Source: Persephonella sp.
GTDB taxonomy: Bacteria > Aquificota > Aquificia > Aquificales > Hydrogenothermaceae
Length of the DNA: 37,500 nt
NCBI GenBank assembly: GCA_030949555.1
Contig: JAUZSJ010000002.1
Location: 1 to 37,500, forward strand
Direction: 5' to 3'
The stretch's first letter is position 1. The number at the start of each line of letters is the position of its first letter. Position numbers and translations under genes: made by a program. Shown here in pieces: positions 1 through 9,021 of the stretch. The notes below the pieces were generated by a model. That model did not search any database. It saw nothing but the letters and a program-made list of their open reading frames with translations, and was not told the origin of the DNA.

Positions 1-358
1 CCCTTTCCTCTTGCATTCAGCAGATTTTCCACATAAGCTGTTTTGTAGCAACATATATTGAACGAACAAGGGGAATTTTATCTATCAATCTATCCCACAG
101 GATTATAAGCCTTTTCCCAAAGTAGTTCTGGGCAACCACTCCTGAAAGAAAAATCAAAAGTATTGTTAGAGCTATACCTATGCCAGGGATATCAGGAACA
201 GGAATAACATATCTGATGTAAGGAAGAACAAGATTATTTACAAATGAGAGGAGCCAGAGAACTATCCATATGGTTATTGCTATTGGTATGAAAATGAACA
301 GCCCAGTAAAAAAAGTATCCCTCAGTTTCAGAAGCAGGTATTTTTTTCTCATATTCAC
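1..358 (-). CDS. DUF502 membrane protein, C-terminal part outside window
   Basis: Two hydrophobic spans (about residues 15-42 and 58-75) followed by a conserved stretch reading DKIPLVRSIYVATKQL match the DUF502 family of about 200-residue inner-membrane proteins of unknown function. As read the frame stops at position 17, but shifting one base near position 33 continues it as VENLLNARGK, so the break is probably an indel and the gene runs off the left edge. The GTG start at 358 overlaps the TGA of the upstream protease gene; the ATG two codons later is also possible. Family assignment is by recognition; no function is claimed. Confidence 0.75.
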
Positions 359-1217
359 TGTTTACTTCCTGTAGGCTGGTTATTTCCTGGTCTTTGATAC
401 GGGACAGGAATGTACTGAACAGCAGGCGTTCCAGCTGGCTGTGGATATAAATCCATCAGTGCATAAACCTCTTCAGGAACGTCAGTTGAAACTTTTAGTC
501 CAAGTTCTCTTAGATGTTGGACAGTTAACGGGTAATCATGTGTATACCTTCCCTGAGAAAGTTCCCGGGCAACTTTCTCTGCTACTTCCTCTGAATAACC
601 TTTTTTAAGAAGGAGACTTTTAACATTCTGATACATCTGTTTCAGAGCTTTTTCACTTACATCTATCTTTATCCATGTTGAATCATCAATTTCGTTCGGG
701 TCTTTAAGTTCTTTTATTTTCACAATAGACGCAGCAGGTTCCTGACCAAGCTGTGGGTCAACAGGTCCAAGGACTGCATGGTTATCCATTATTATCTCAT
801 CAGCTGCGAGGGCTATAAGTGTTCCGCCAGACATTGCATAATGGGGAACTATAACCCTGACGGATGCCCTGTGGTCTGCAAGAGCCTGAGCTATCTGTGT
901 TGCTGCAAGGGCAAGCCCCCCGGGTGTATGAATAATAAAATCAATAGGTAAATCTTTCGGAGTCATCCTTATAGCTCTCAGAACCTGTTCGGAATCCTCA
1001 ATTGTTATAAATCTCATCATAAAAAAACCCAGAAAAGAACGGGTTTCCTGCCGGTGAATCATCGTAATAACCCGGGACTTTCTCCTGTCTTCAATTGCTC
1101 TTATCAGTCTTTCTCTACTCCACTCAAGGGTCTGCGCTTTTATCATTGGAAGAATCAGTAAGAAAAGAAATATCAGCCAGAAAATCTGATTTATCAGACT
1201 GCTCCTGTTGGGTCCAT
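355..1217 (-). CDS. SDH-family (ClpP-like) membrane-anchored serine protease
   Basis: An N-terminal membrane span (around FWLIFLFLLILP) is followed by a ClpP/SppA-type crotonase fold typical of the 'serine dehydrogenase proteinase' family: IIHTPGG oxyanion region, then HYAMSGGTLIALAADEI carrying the likely nucleophile Ser, then VLGPVDPQLGQ. The open frame can be read from a TTG at 1248. I prefer the ATG at 1217, because it follows an AGGAGG ribosome site by a good distance and gives M-D-P-T-G-A-V before a one-base frameshift near 1205 joins the main frame. It sits between a tiny ORF and DUF502 with overlapping ends, so it is co-translated. Substrate unknown; probably membrane protein quality control (inference). 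Confidence 0.8.
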
Positions 1218-1339
1218 GATTTTTCCTCCTGAGAGTGAATTCTGTCAAATGCTTCTCTTATTTTGCTCTCTAACTGTTCTCTTGTTTTAACAGTTTTAAC
1301 AATCTCAAACAGATATCTATTGTCTTCCATACCATTCAT
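1194..1339 (-). CDS. small hypothetical protein between dUTPase and protease
   Basis: A short frame starting M-N-G-M-E-D-N-R-Y-L (ATG at 1339, second ATG at 1330) overlaps the corrected 3' end of the dUTPase gene. It reads a charged, helix-forming sequence of about 45 residues. As read it continues to 1124, but that tail is out-of-frame protease sequence. The same one-base correction that restores the protease start places a TGA at 1194-1196. The ribosome site of the protease then lies inside this ORF, suggesting translational coupling. No strong ribosome site of its own and no family recognised. It could be spurious. Confidence 0.4.
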
Positions 1340-1914
1340 CTGTTTTCTCTGTGGTGTTCTCAGAGCTGTAACCTTTTTCCTGTCTTATATGATTCAGGAT
1401 ATTCTTTCCAATATACAGAAGATACATCTGGTCAAAAGATATGGTATTTCTTACAACGGAGACCGAAGAAAAACAGACCTTCGCCGAGATTCTGTTTCAG
1501 AAAAGCTTCAGCAATCCTTTCTGCAAGAAATATTATTTTTTTATATCTGTCTACTTCTCCCAGATAATGATTTATGTAAACACCGTCTATGTTTACCTCT
1601 GTAAAGTCCTCATTTATTCCCTTTTTAAAAGCAACAATACTGTATGAACTGATTAAATTTTCAATCTCCCTGTATTCTAAAAGCATATAAGACATAATAA
1701 AATGCCATATATCAACAACCTCAATCTGAACATTTTCCATATCTGCTTTCTGTTTTTTCCACCATTTCCAGGGAAGACTATCAACAAGTTCAGCACACTC
1801 TATCCAGATAGCTCTTGCAAAATCCTCTTTTGTTCTGATATCCGTCCATTTTTCATTTATCTTTCTGTTCAATTCCTCCTGAAGATTGAGCATCTCAATG
1901 AGTTTTTCTTCCAT
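1317..1914 (-). CDS. dut: dimeric all-alpha dUTP diphosphatase
   Basis: Hydrolyses dUTP to dUMP and pyrophosphate, keeping uracil out of DNA and feeding dTMP synthesis. The dUTPase_2 motifs are visible: IECAELVDSLPWKWWKK and, about 15 residues on, IEVVDIWHFIMSY, which supply the Mg-binding acidic residues. The ATG at 1914 has a GAAGGAGG site; the longer start at 1965 would overlap the carbonic anhydrase gene. As read the frame stops at 1432, but removing one T from the TTTT run there continues it as DQMYLLYIGKNILN to a TAG at 1317-1319, the usual C-terminus of this family. This is the all-alpha type, unrelated to the trimeric beta dUTPase. Confidence 0.85.
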
Positions 1915-1951
1915 TTCTCCTCCTTCAAATGCCCCCTCCTGGGGGCACAGG

Positions 1952-2692
1952 CTAATCCATTTCAAGTATCATTCTCGCATTTAAAGGCTGAACAGGTCTG
2001 TTTGTATCTCCTCCCATCAATTTTCTGAACTTCTGTATCTGCTCTTTTGATAATTCTATCTCCTTTTTCATTACAATCCATCTTACACCTTCAGAACATG
2101 GGGGAGTTGTGAGAGAACCACTGTACCTGTAATACTCCTTTTCCTCTGGTAAAAGGTCATATGCATTAACCTTATGGGCGAGTTTGACAGTCTTACCTGC
2201 TTCTGGAAGATTTTTCCATATCTTCTCAATAACAGGATTGTTGTTTCCTTCTTTAAACAGAACACCTATAACAGCCAGGTTTCCATCTTTATCTGCATGG
2301 ACGAAATGAGCCTCGAAAGGATAAGTCTTCCCTTTTAGCTTATGCTCACTTGGAGCATGGAAGTGAAACTGCTTAAGCTCAAAACGGACACCGTCCACAA
2401 CAATGTAACTCCCTGGCTCGTAATTGACCTTGATGGTATGGCCATTGTTTGTCACAGAGATTCCACCACTGGAGTAGTTAATCTGGAGTTTTTTCAGGTC
2501 TGCCTCTACAATCCTGCCTAAATCTACGGGAGACTGATTTTTCCCAATCTTACACATAATATACTCATCTTTCAGGTCTCCCCAGTGCTGTGGACCTGTT
2601 TTTCCGTGATAACTCCAGTGGCCTGCTCCCCCCGCAACTGCGGCTCCAGCCACAAAAGAGCAGACCAGTACTGTGACAGCTAACTTATTCAT
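1952..2692 (-). CDS. cah: periplasmic alpha-carbonic anhydrase
   Basis: Interconverts CO2 and bicarbonate in the periplasm, probably supplying inorganic carbon to a CO2-fixing cell. A signal peptide (about residues 1-20, ending AGAAVA) precedes a complete alpha-class domain. Zinc ligands lie in QFHFHAPSEH (two His) and EAHFVHAD (third His). The SLTTPPCSEGVRW substrate-pocket motif is present, and C47 and the Cys in this motif are placed for the usual disulfide. The sequence closely resembles, from memory, the heat-stable P. marina enzyme. An intact frame, with ATG one base after the galT stop and an AAAGGAGGG site inside the galT end, so it is co-expressed with galT. Confidence 0.95.
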   Translation of the reverse strand: MNKLAVTVLVCSFVAGAAVAGGAGHWSYHGKTGPQHWGDLKDEYIMCKIGKNQSPVDLGRIVEADLKKLQINYSSGGISVTNNGHTIKVNYEPGSYIVVDGVRFELKQFHFHAPSEHKLKGKTYPFEAHFVHADKDGNLAVIGVLFKEGNNNPVIEKIWKNLPEAGKTVKLAHKVNAYDLLPEEKEYYRYSGSLTTPPCSEGVRWIVMKKEIELSKEQIQKFRKLMGGDTNRPVQPLNARMILEMD

Positions 2693-2693
2693 G

Positions 2694-3736
2694 CTATCCC
2701 TCCTTTATTTTTTTCTCCCTGAGGTATCTTGCTGCTTCCTCAGGGTGTTGGACTTATAAAGTACTCTGTGCCCAGCTCAAAACCTGCGTGTATTGCCATA
2801 CGGGGAAAGATTTCAATGTACCAGTGAAATATCTTTCCAATGTTGTAAAAGTAATCTGGGTCCCATGGAACATCCCTTTTAGGCGGTGCAGTGTGGAGCA
2901 TCATATTAAACGGTGGGTCGTCAAATAGCTTCGCTAACTTTCTGACAGATACAAAAACTGCTTTAGATAAATCCATCAGGTCTTCATCACTTATAGTAGG
3001 AAAGTCGTGAGAATGGAACTTTGGAACTATTCTCATCTCAAAGGGAAAGGCAGATGCAAAAGGACAGTAAACGGTAAATCTGCTGTTATCGTAAACTATC
3101 CTTGATTGCTCTTTCAGTTCATATTTTATCTCATCACACAGAAGACACCGCTCTTTTTCAACATAGTATTTCCTGCTCTGCTCAATCTGTGTGTTTATCC
3201 TCCTGGGGATTCTGGGGAGAGCTGCAAGCTGGGAGTGCGAATGATATAGACTTTTCCCGGCTTCTCTTCCATGGTTTTTGAATATTTGGACATAATGTAT
3301 GTTCTCTTCCATGTACAGCTGTTTCATCCTCTCCCTATACGCAATAAACATCAAAAAAATCTCATCAATGGAAAAATCGTGGATATGTCTGTAATGGTAT
3401 GGAGTATCAATGATAACCTCGTGATAACCAAACCCTCCCATCTTGTCGTAAATATCTTCAGATGTCCTGAAGTAATCTTCTTCTGGTTTTAAAGCAGGAA
3501 ATTTGTTTGGTATAATCCGAACTTTCCATCCAGGGGAGTCAGGTTCTGTCCCCTCCTCCCTTATAGCAAACACTTCAGAGGGAGTTAGATTTTCCTTCCC
3601 TGGTTCAAAGGGACATTTTGTGATATCACCTGTTTCTTTTCTCCAGCCTAACAGGATAATCATGGGGTCTTTTTGCCCTTTCTTTAGATATAATAACCCA
3701 TGTGTTGTTAAGTCTGTTGTACCTCAGCTCAGGCAT
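2694..3736 (-). CDS. galT: galactose-1-phosphate uridylyltransferase family protein
   Basis: A HIT-superfamily nucleotidyltransferase of the GalT type, which swaps UDP between glucose-1-P and galactose-1-P or acts on a related sugar phosphate. Visible features: N-terminal MPELRYNRLNNTWVII, zinc-site CPFEPG, HGREAGKSLYHSHSQL with the nucleophilic His of the HxH motif, CLLCDE, and a C-terminal HIT-like half. Two one-base frameshifts interrupt it. One is near 3637, separating the first 35 residues, which follow ATG 3736 behind GGAG. The other is near 2744, in CCC, after which TPEEAARYLREKK completes the protein. The corrected stop lies one base before the carbonic anhydrase ATG. Exact sugar substrate is uncertain in this lineage. 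Confidence 0.85.
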
Positions 3737-3760
3737 ACCAGCTCCGAAATTAATGACAGA

Positions 3761-4309
3761 TTAAAGAAGACCTCTTCTCTTCAGGGCATCTTCGTATATC
3801 CTGTTATACAGGATTCTCCACTCTGGAGTACCTTCAAGTATCTTTTTTGAATAAGATTTTATTCTCTGTCTTACTTCCCTGTCTATCTCTTTTTCTTCTC
3901 TAACAAGCTGTTTCAGTATGTCCAAAATCTTCCTTCTGATTTTGTTTGGATGCTCAAAATCTCAACGGAGTTTTCTGTTTCAATATATTTTTTTATTTTG
4001 TGAGCAATCTGGTTCATTCTCTCTTCTGGATCAAGATGTATATTCCTCTCTTCAGCAAGTTTTTCCTTTACTTTCATAACTGCTGTTCTGTATCTGATAT
4101 CCTCAGACTCCTATAAGATGCATATGCTGTTCCACTAACTTTTCTGCTTCTTCTTCTATCTCTTTTTCTTCCTGAATAGCTTTATTTATAATCTCAAAAA
4201 CAGCCTTTTTAAACTCATCTTCATTTTCCGTTTCTATGTAATGTTTTTCTGTCAGCTCTTTTATTATGTTACTGACTATTCTCTCTACCAGCCTTGCTGG
4301 TATTTTCAT
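3761..4309 (-). CDS. DUF507 family protein
   Basis: Starts MKIPARLVERIVSNIIKEL, the characteristic opening of DUF507, and is strongly charged and helical throughout. As read it stops at 4103. One-base corrections near 4106 and near 3962 continue it as ESEDIRYRTAVMKVKEKL and then KIRRKILDILKQLVREEKE to a TAA at 3761-3763, giving about 182 residues, the usual family length. The two halves look like an internal repeat of an about 90-residue helical unit. It heads the minus-strand operon leading into galT, 24 bases downstream. Function unknown. Confidence 0.8.
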
Positions 4310-4381
4310 TCAATTCCTCCTGCTGTTTCTTCAGACTGTTATTATATTACAATTTATATATTTTTCAAAACAGGGAGAGTA
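4310..4381. promoter_or_regulatory. divergent intergenic region (DUF507 operon / truD)
   Basis: This 72-base AT-rich gap separates two divergent genes and must hold both start signals. An AATTCCTCC complement supplies the DUF507 ribosome site and CAGGGAGAG supplies that of truD. The stretch TGTTATTATATTACAATT is promoter-like, but I could not fix -35 and -10 boxes with confidence. Confidence 0.35.
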
Positions 4382-5267
4382 ATGGACAGAATTTTTTTCA
4401 GATGGAATGTTAAAGAAAAACCGGAAGATTTCATAGTAAAAGAGGAGATGGATTTTCAGTTAGATGAAAGGGGAAATTTTTTCCTGTACATGCTTATTAA
4501 AAGAAATCTGAATACAAGAGCAGTATGCTATCCTCTGAAGCTCAGTTATGCTGGGTTAAAGGACAAAAATGCTATTACATTCCAGTACGTTTCTTCAGAA
4601 ATCAATCACGGCGATTATTTTGTGAAAAAATTTGATAAAAACTCATTTTTTGCTCTTGTCAGAATAGGCAAAATAAGGAGAAAAATCAGAATAGGACATC
4701 TGAAGGGTAATAAGTTTTCTATAAAGCTGAAAGGTACAATGTTAAGAAAAACAGAACTGGTTTATAAACTATTATGATGTTCAGAGATTGAGCAGAAACA
4801 GGGAAAAAGGAAAGACAGTTATTCAGGAGATTAAAGGAAAGAGCTGGAAAAAACTTAGCTGGTTTGAAAATTTTTATATAGATGCTTATCTGAGTTATCT
4901 GTGGAATGAATCTATCAGACTGTTTCTTATGGACAGCTACAGAGGTTATATTATTCAGGAAAAAAGATACACCCACTTTTATACCTGAGATAGAAGATAT
5001 AAAGAAGATACCAAAAATTCTGGCCTGTTTTAGGATATAAAGTGAAGATTGAAAAATTCTACCAGGATATATATTCAGAGCTTTTAAAAAGGAAGGATTC
5101 TCTTATCAGGAATTTATAGAAAAGCTAAAAGATTTAAAGATAAAAGGAGATTACAGAAAGAGTTACATCACTGTTAACAACATCAAAATCAAAGGAGGTA
5201 GAATTGATTTTTTCTTCCAAAGGGCAGTTATGCTACTATATTTCTGAAACATCTATACACCAAGTAA
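4382..5267 (+). CDS. truD: tRNA pseudouridine(13) synthase TruD
   Basis: Isomerises U13 of tRNA-Glu-type tRNAs. The start FRWNVKEKPEDFIVKEE and the catalytic motif YAGLKDKNAITFQYVS (nucleophilic Asp in LKD) are diagnostic. Further parts are read after single-base corrections: YYDVQRLSRNR near 4772, a linker near 4975 and 5030, PVLGYKVKIEKF, and the closing PKGSYATIFLKHLYTK to TAA at 5265-5267 after a shift near 5213. Total about 295 residues. ATG 4382 follows CAGGGAGAG. With four breaks in one gene this is the most damaged frame among the apparent housekeeping genes, so true pseudogenisation cannot be excluded. The coherence of every segment argues for sequence error. Confidence 0.8.
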
Positions 5268-5973
5268 CTTTTCAGGAAATATAAGAAACTGCTCCTTTAA
5301 CTCCCTTTCCAGTAAAAGGAGAACTTTCTTACGAATGTTTTTTCTGAAAATGCTGTAAAACGCGCTGTCATTTTTTGCTCTTTTTAAATCTATTGAAACC
5401 TCTATTGCTGAACAGCTTTAATACATGGGGATATTTTTCTAAAACATAATCAGCTCCATATTCCCTGTAGTAAAAAAACAGATAAACCCTTGTCAGAAAA
5501 ACAAATCTTATATAAAGGTCTTTAAGCCTTTCTTCGTCTTCAACTGGATGAAATGGAAATTTTCTCTTTACAGCCTGAGCAAACAGCCCTTTTTTTCTTC
5601 CTACATAGCCTGTTCTGTCTGTGTTTCTGTAAGTCTTTGCACCATGGTAAACACCACATGAAGGAGATTTTGATTTTAGTAGAAAGCCATCTATACCTTT
5701 CAGAGAGGATAAAAAACTTTCTGAAAAACTGTTTATTTTATAAGTGATGTCTCTTCCTGTCTTTTCCTGAAAGAGGGCATAGCCATTTTTTTTGACCAGA
5801 AACACTTTTTTTCTGGGGATACCAAGACCTGCTCCAACCTCGGGACATACCTTTATAACACTTACACATTCTGACAGCTTGACGGCAAAACGGTCAGTTG
5901 CATCTTTCCCGTTATATCTGACTTTTTCTCCAACAAGACAGCTACTTACCACAAGAACCGGTTTTTTACCCAT
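5253..5973 (-). CDS. DUF523 family protein
   Basis: Opens KPVLVVSSCLVGEKVRYNG and contains VCPEVGAGLGIPR and LLKSKSPSCGVY, the conserved Cys motifs of DUF523 (YbbK). It continues with a short helical tail (EERLKDLYIRFVFLTRVYLFF) like the linker that leads into DUF1722 in fused homologs. As read it ends at 5368 in an A6 run. Removing one A extends it with KNDSAFYSIFRKN and LERELKEQFLIFPEKLLG to 5253, overlapping the truD 3' end by about 15 bases. That extension is plausible but unproven. Its ATG overlaps the hemH stop by eight bases, so the two are coupled. Biochemical role unknown. Confidence 0.7.
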
Positions 5974-6909
5974 TCACAACCTTTAAAACAAGTTCTTTCA
6001 GAGCAGATATAAATAAAGGGTTGTCCTGAAGTGTTTTAACTCTCCTGTAATCCTCTATTCCCTCCTCCTCTGCCAGTTTTTTATACTGTATGTCAAGTTC
6101 ATAAAGGGTTTCAGAATGCTCAGAAACAAAAGAAACAGGAATTATAGACAACTTCTTTATTCCTTCTCTGGCAAGTCTCTGTATTTCTTCATCTGTAAAT
6201 GGCTGTATCCATTTCACTGGGCTAACCTTTGACTGGTATGCTATTGAATACTTGTTCTGTGGAAAATGCTTCATGATAAGGCTTACCGTTTCCTCTATCT
6301 GTTTTTTGTATGGGTCTCCCTCTTTTATTACCTTTTCTGGAAGTGAGTGGGCAGAAAAAAGAAGATAAAAATCTGTGTAATCTTTCCCAAGTTCATCTTT
6401 TATATTTTTTACCCATGCTTCTATGTAAAGGGAACTATTATGATAGAAATCTATCCGTTTAACTTCCTGTTTCAGCTGTTTTTTGTGTAGATACTATAAA
6501 ATTCCTGAAATGAAGAACCTGTTGTTGTTTTACTGTACTGAGGATACAGGGGAAGTAGAACAAATCTGTCAACATTTTCCTTTATCAGTTTTTCTACTGC
6601 TTCTTCTGTGAAGGGATGCCAGTATCTCATTGCAACGGCAACAACAAAATCCTCCCCTAATGCCTTCTGTAAAGCTTCAGCCTGTTTGAATGTCTGCTCT
6701 GTCTGGGGCGATTTACCTCCCATCACTTTATAATACTCTTGTGTTCTTTTAGCTCTGATTTTTGAAATTATCCAGGCGACAGGTTTTTGAATAGGTCGCG
6801 GTATTCTTATGATGTTGTGGTCTGAAAATAGGTTGTACAGAAAAGGCTGAACAGCTTCTAAGCTGTCTGGCCCTCCCATATTCATTAAAACAACACCTGT
6901 TTTTTTCAT
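5966..6909 (-). CDS. hemH: ferrochelatase
   Basis: Inserts ferrous iron into protoporphyrin (or coproporphyrin), the last haem step, consistent with the cytochrome gene and hemA elsewhere in the window. Starts KTGVVLMNMGGPDSLEAVQPFLYNLF; AMRYWHPFTEEA and LLPLYPQYSKTTTGS are the usual blocks. The catalytic His lies in FSAHSLPEKVI. One frameshift near 6478, in an A6 run, splits the reading; adding one A gives YTKKQLKQEVKRIDFYH and rejoins the second half. Total about 314 residues, normal for the family. The 3' end overlaps the DUF523 start. Confidence 0.9.
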
Positions 6910-6972
6910 GTTTCACCTGCTGATTTATAATTTTTATAATTTTATCATCTAATATATTTTTCAGAGGAGACA

Positions 6973-7311
6973 ATGCTAACAGAAAAAGAAAGGGAATTTC
7001 TATCAAGTAGAAAAAAGCTGATAAAATTAGCATTTCCTTTTGTTATCTTTCTAATCTTTATGTGGATTACTGTTTATATCTTTATGATTATTTTCTTCCC
7101 TGAGGTGTGTAATCTGAGCAATTTCCAGAACTAGAAATTATACAGGAAGATTAACGCCTCGTTTTTTTTAATCTCTTTATGGTTGTTCTTATAATCCTGT
7201 TTGTCTCTTATGATTGTATTTATAAAGATTGAAGAGCAGTATCTTAAAATCCTGAATAGATGTGCAAGGGGCAGAAAGCCCCAGAAGGTTAATCTTCACA
7301 GAAAGGTCTGA
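6973..7311 (+). CDS. small two-span membrane protein, frameshifted
   Basis: ATG 6973 follows AGAGGAGAC. The first frame reads [20 protein letters not shown] followed by a hydrophobic span ([21 protein letters not shown]). After indels near 7110 and 7205 a second span (about [21 protein letters not shown]) and a basic tail [10 protein letters not shown] are recovered, ending at the latest at TGA 7309-7311. That would overlap the rpoD 3' end by about 20 bases. The joins are my reconstruction. No family recognised; it resembles a small two-helix membrane protein with cytosolic ends. It is divergent from hemH and convergent with rpoD. Confidence 0.45.
7268..7282 (-). terminator. short GC hairpin behind rpoD
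   Basis: GGGGC-AGAAA-GCCCC forms a perfect five-base-pair GC stem with a five-base loop, starting 7 bases past the rpoD stop on the minus strand. There is no good T-tract after it, so it is at best a weak or factor-assisted terminator. It also lies inside the reconstructed tail of the opposing small membrane protein. Confidence 0.35.
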
Positions 7312-9021
7312 GATATTTAGCCCTGTGGGGATGTCTCAGTTTTCTCAGGGCTTTTGCCTCTATCTGTCTTATCCTTTCTCTCGTTACACCAAACTTCTTA
7401 CCAACCTGCTCTAAAGTATACTCTGTGTCATCTTCAAGACCAAATCTGTACCGGAGAACCTGTTCTTCTCTCTCCGAAAGTGTTGACAATACTTCTTCAA
7501 GCTGCTGCCTTAAAGCCTGTCTCAGCACATGCTGTTCTGGAGACAGGACAGTTTTGTCCTCAATAAAGTCTCCCAGATGTGATTCGTCATCATCTCCGAT
7601 TGGTGTTTCAAGGGATATTGGCTCCTGTGATGTTCTCAGTATCTTTCTTACCTTCTCTGCAGGCATTCCTACCTTTTTTGCTATCTCCTCTGGTGTTGGT
7701 TCCCTTCCCAGTTCCTGAACCATAGACCTTGCAACTCTAACAAGTTTATTTATTGTTTCTATCATATGGACTGGTATTCTTATTGTCCTTGCCTGGTCGG
7801 CGATAGCCCTTGTTATTGCCTGTCTTATCCACCATGTTGCATATGTGGAGAATTTGTATCCTTTTTTGTAATCAAACTTATCAACAGCTTTCATCAATCC
7901 TATGTTTCCTTCCTGTATAAGGTCAAGGAACTGCAGACCCCTGTTTGTGTATTTTTTTGCTATGGAAACAACCAGTCTCAGATTAGACTGAACTATCTTC
8001 TGTTTTGTCTCATTTACCTCTTTTCTCCCTTCCTGAATTATGTTTATAACATGTTCAAACTCTGTTGGAACAGTTCCTATCTTTTCTTTAAGCTCTTCAA
8101 TCTCTTCCATAAGTCTCAACGTTTCTGTTCTCAGTATCTCAAATCTTCCAAATGACAGACCATTTTCCTCTATTCTTTTCAAAACTTCCGGTCGTTGTAA
8201 TCTCCCTGAAGTAATCTGTCAACATCTTCATCAATTTTTCTCAATTTTTTCAGTCTTTTGCTGAGGTCTTTCTCTTTTCTTTTAAGTCTCATATAAAGGT
8301 CTTTCAGCTCATCTGCAATCTTGTCTAATTTTGTAAATTTGATGTTCAGACTCTTTATAAATCTGTTTACAGAGGCATGATTTTTTATAAACTCTTTTTT
8401 CAGCTCTTCATTTTCAGGGTTTTCAATTATTGCCCTTTCAAGGTCTCTCAGTTCTCTGTACATCTCCGCCAGTTTCAGACCCTTTGCAATAAACTCCTGT
8501 GTAAGGTTATCCATAACCTCTGTTTCATCTGCTTCATCATCCATATCATTGTTTGTATCAACATTTATCAAATCCTTAACCTTCATTTTTCCGTCTGCTA
8601 TTTTCCGCCCACTCATCTAACAGTCTTTCAGCTAAAAATGATGTTCTGAGCAGTCCTCTGAACACTTTTTTCTTCCTCTTTCTATCTCTTTGGCAAGCAT
8701 AATCTCTTCCTGCCTTGTGAGAAGAGGTATTTTACCCATTTCTTTCAGATAAAGTTTTACCGGGTCGTCAGTTTTTGACCATGCATCATCTGACAGATTT
8801 ATTCCCAGGTGGTCACTCTCGCCAGAGAACTCTTCTGGCTTTCCATCTTCAACAACATCAATATTAAGCTCATTCAGATACTCTATAAGCCTTTCAAGTT
8901 CGTCCTCTGAGAGAAGGAGGTCTTCGTCTATCGTTTCTGATAGTTCCTGATAGGTAACATATCCTTTCTCTTTAGCAAGAATAATGAGTTTCTGCACATC
9001 GTCCCTTTCATGCATCATCAT
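7289..9021 (-). CDS. rpoD: primary sigma factor RpoD
   Basis: Housekeeping sigma factor directing RNA polymerase to -35/-10 promoters. The N-terminal sigma-1.1-like part starts [20 protein letters not shown] at ATG 9021, behind AGGAGGAAG. Region 1.2 is [30 protein letters not shown]. Region 2 includes [31 protein letters not shown] and [15 protein letters not shown]. Region 4.2 ends in [20 protein letters not shown]. Three one-base breaks (about 8672 in A6, 8605 in A4, 8182) split it into three frames; corrected joins read [15 protein letters not shown] and [14 protein letters not shown]. Corrected length about 577 residues. An essential gene broken three times is strong evidence that the breaks are sequence errors. 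Confidence 0.95.

Noticed and set aside
1263-2028. Plus-strand ORFs of 68-113 residues opposite the dUTPase and protease region
   Set aside because: They mirror the minus-strand genes, lack ribosome sites and give sequences rich in Phe, Ser and Cys typical of antisense frames.
4719-4976. Minus-strand 85-residue ORF within truD
   Set aside because: Antisense to recognisable truD segments (YYDVQRLSRNR), with low-complexity Phe/Ser content.
5271-5330. CTCCTTT...AAAGGAG inverted repeat as a truD/DUF523 terminator
   Set aside because: The stem is short, the loop is long and there is no T-tract. In the extended DUF523 reading it is coding.
7354-8649. Several plus-strand ORFs of 70-129 residues across rpoD
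   Set aside because: Antisense to conserved sigma-factor coding sequence, with no family resemblance.
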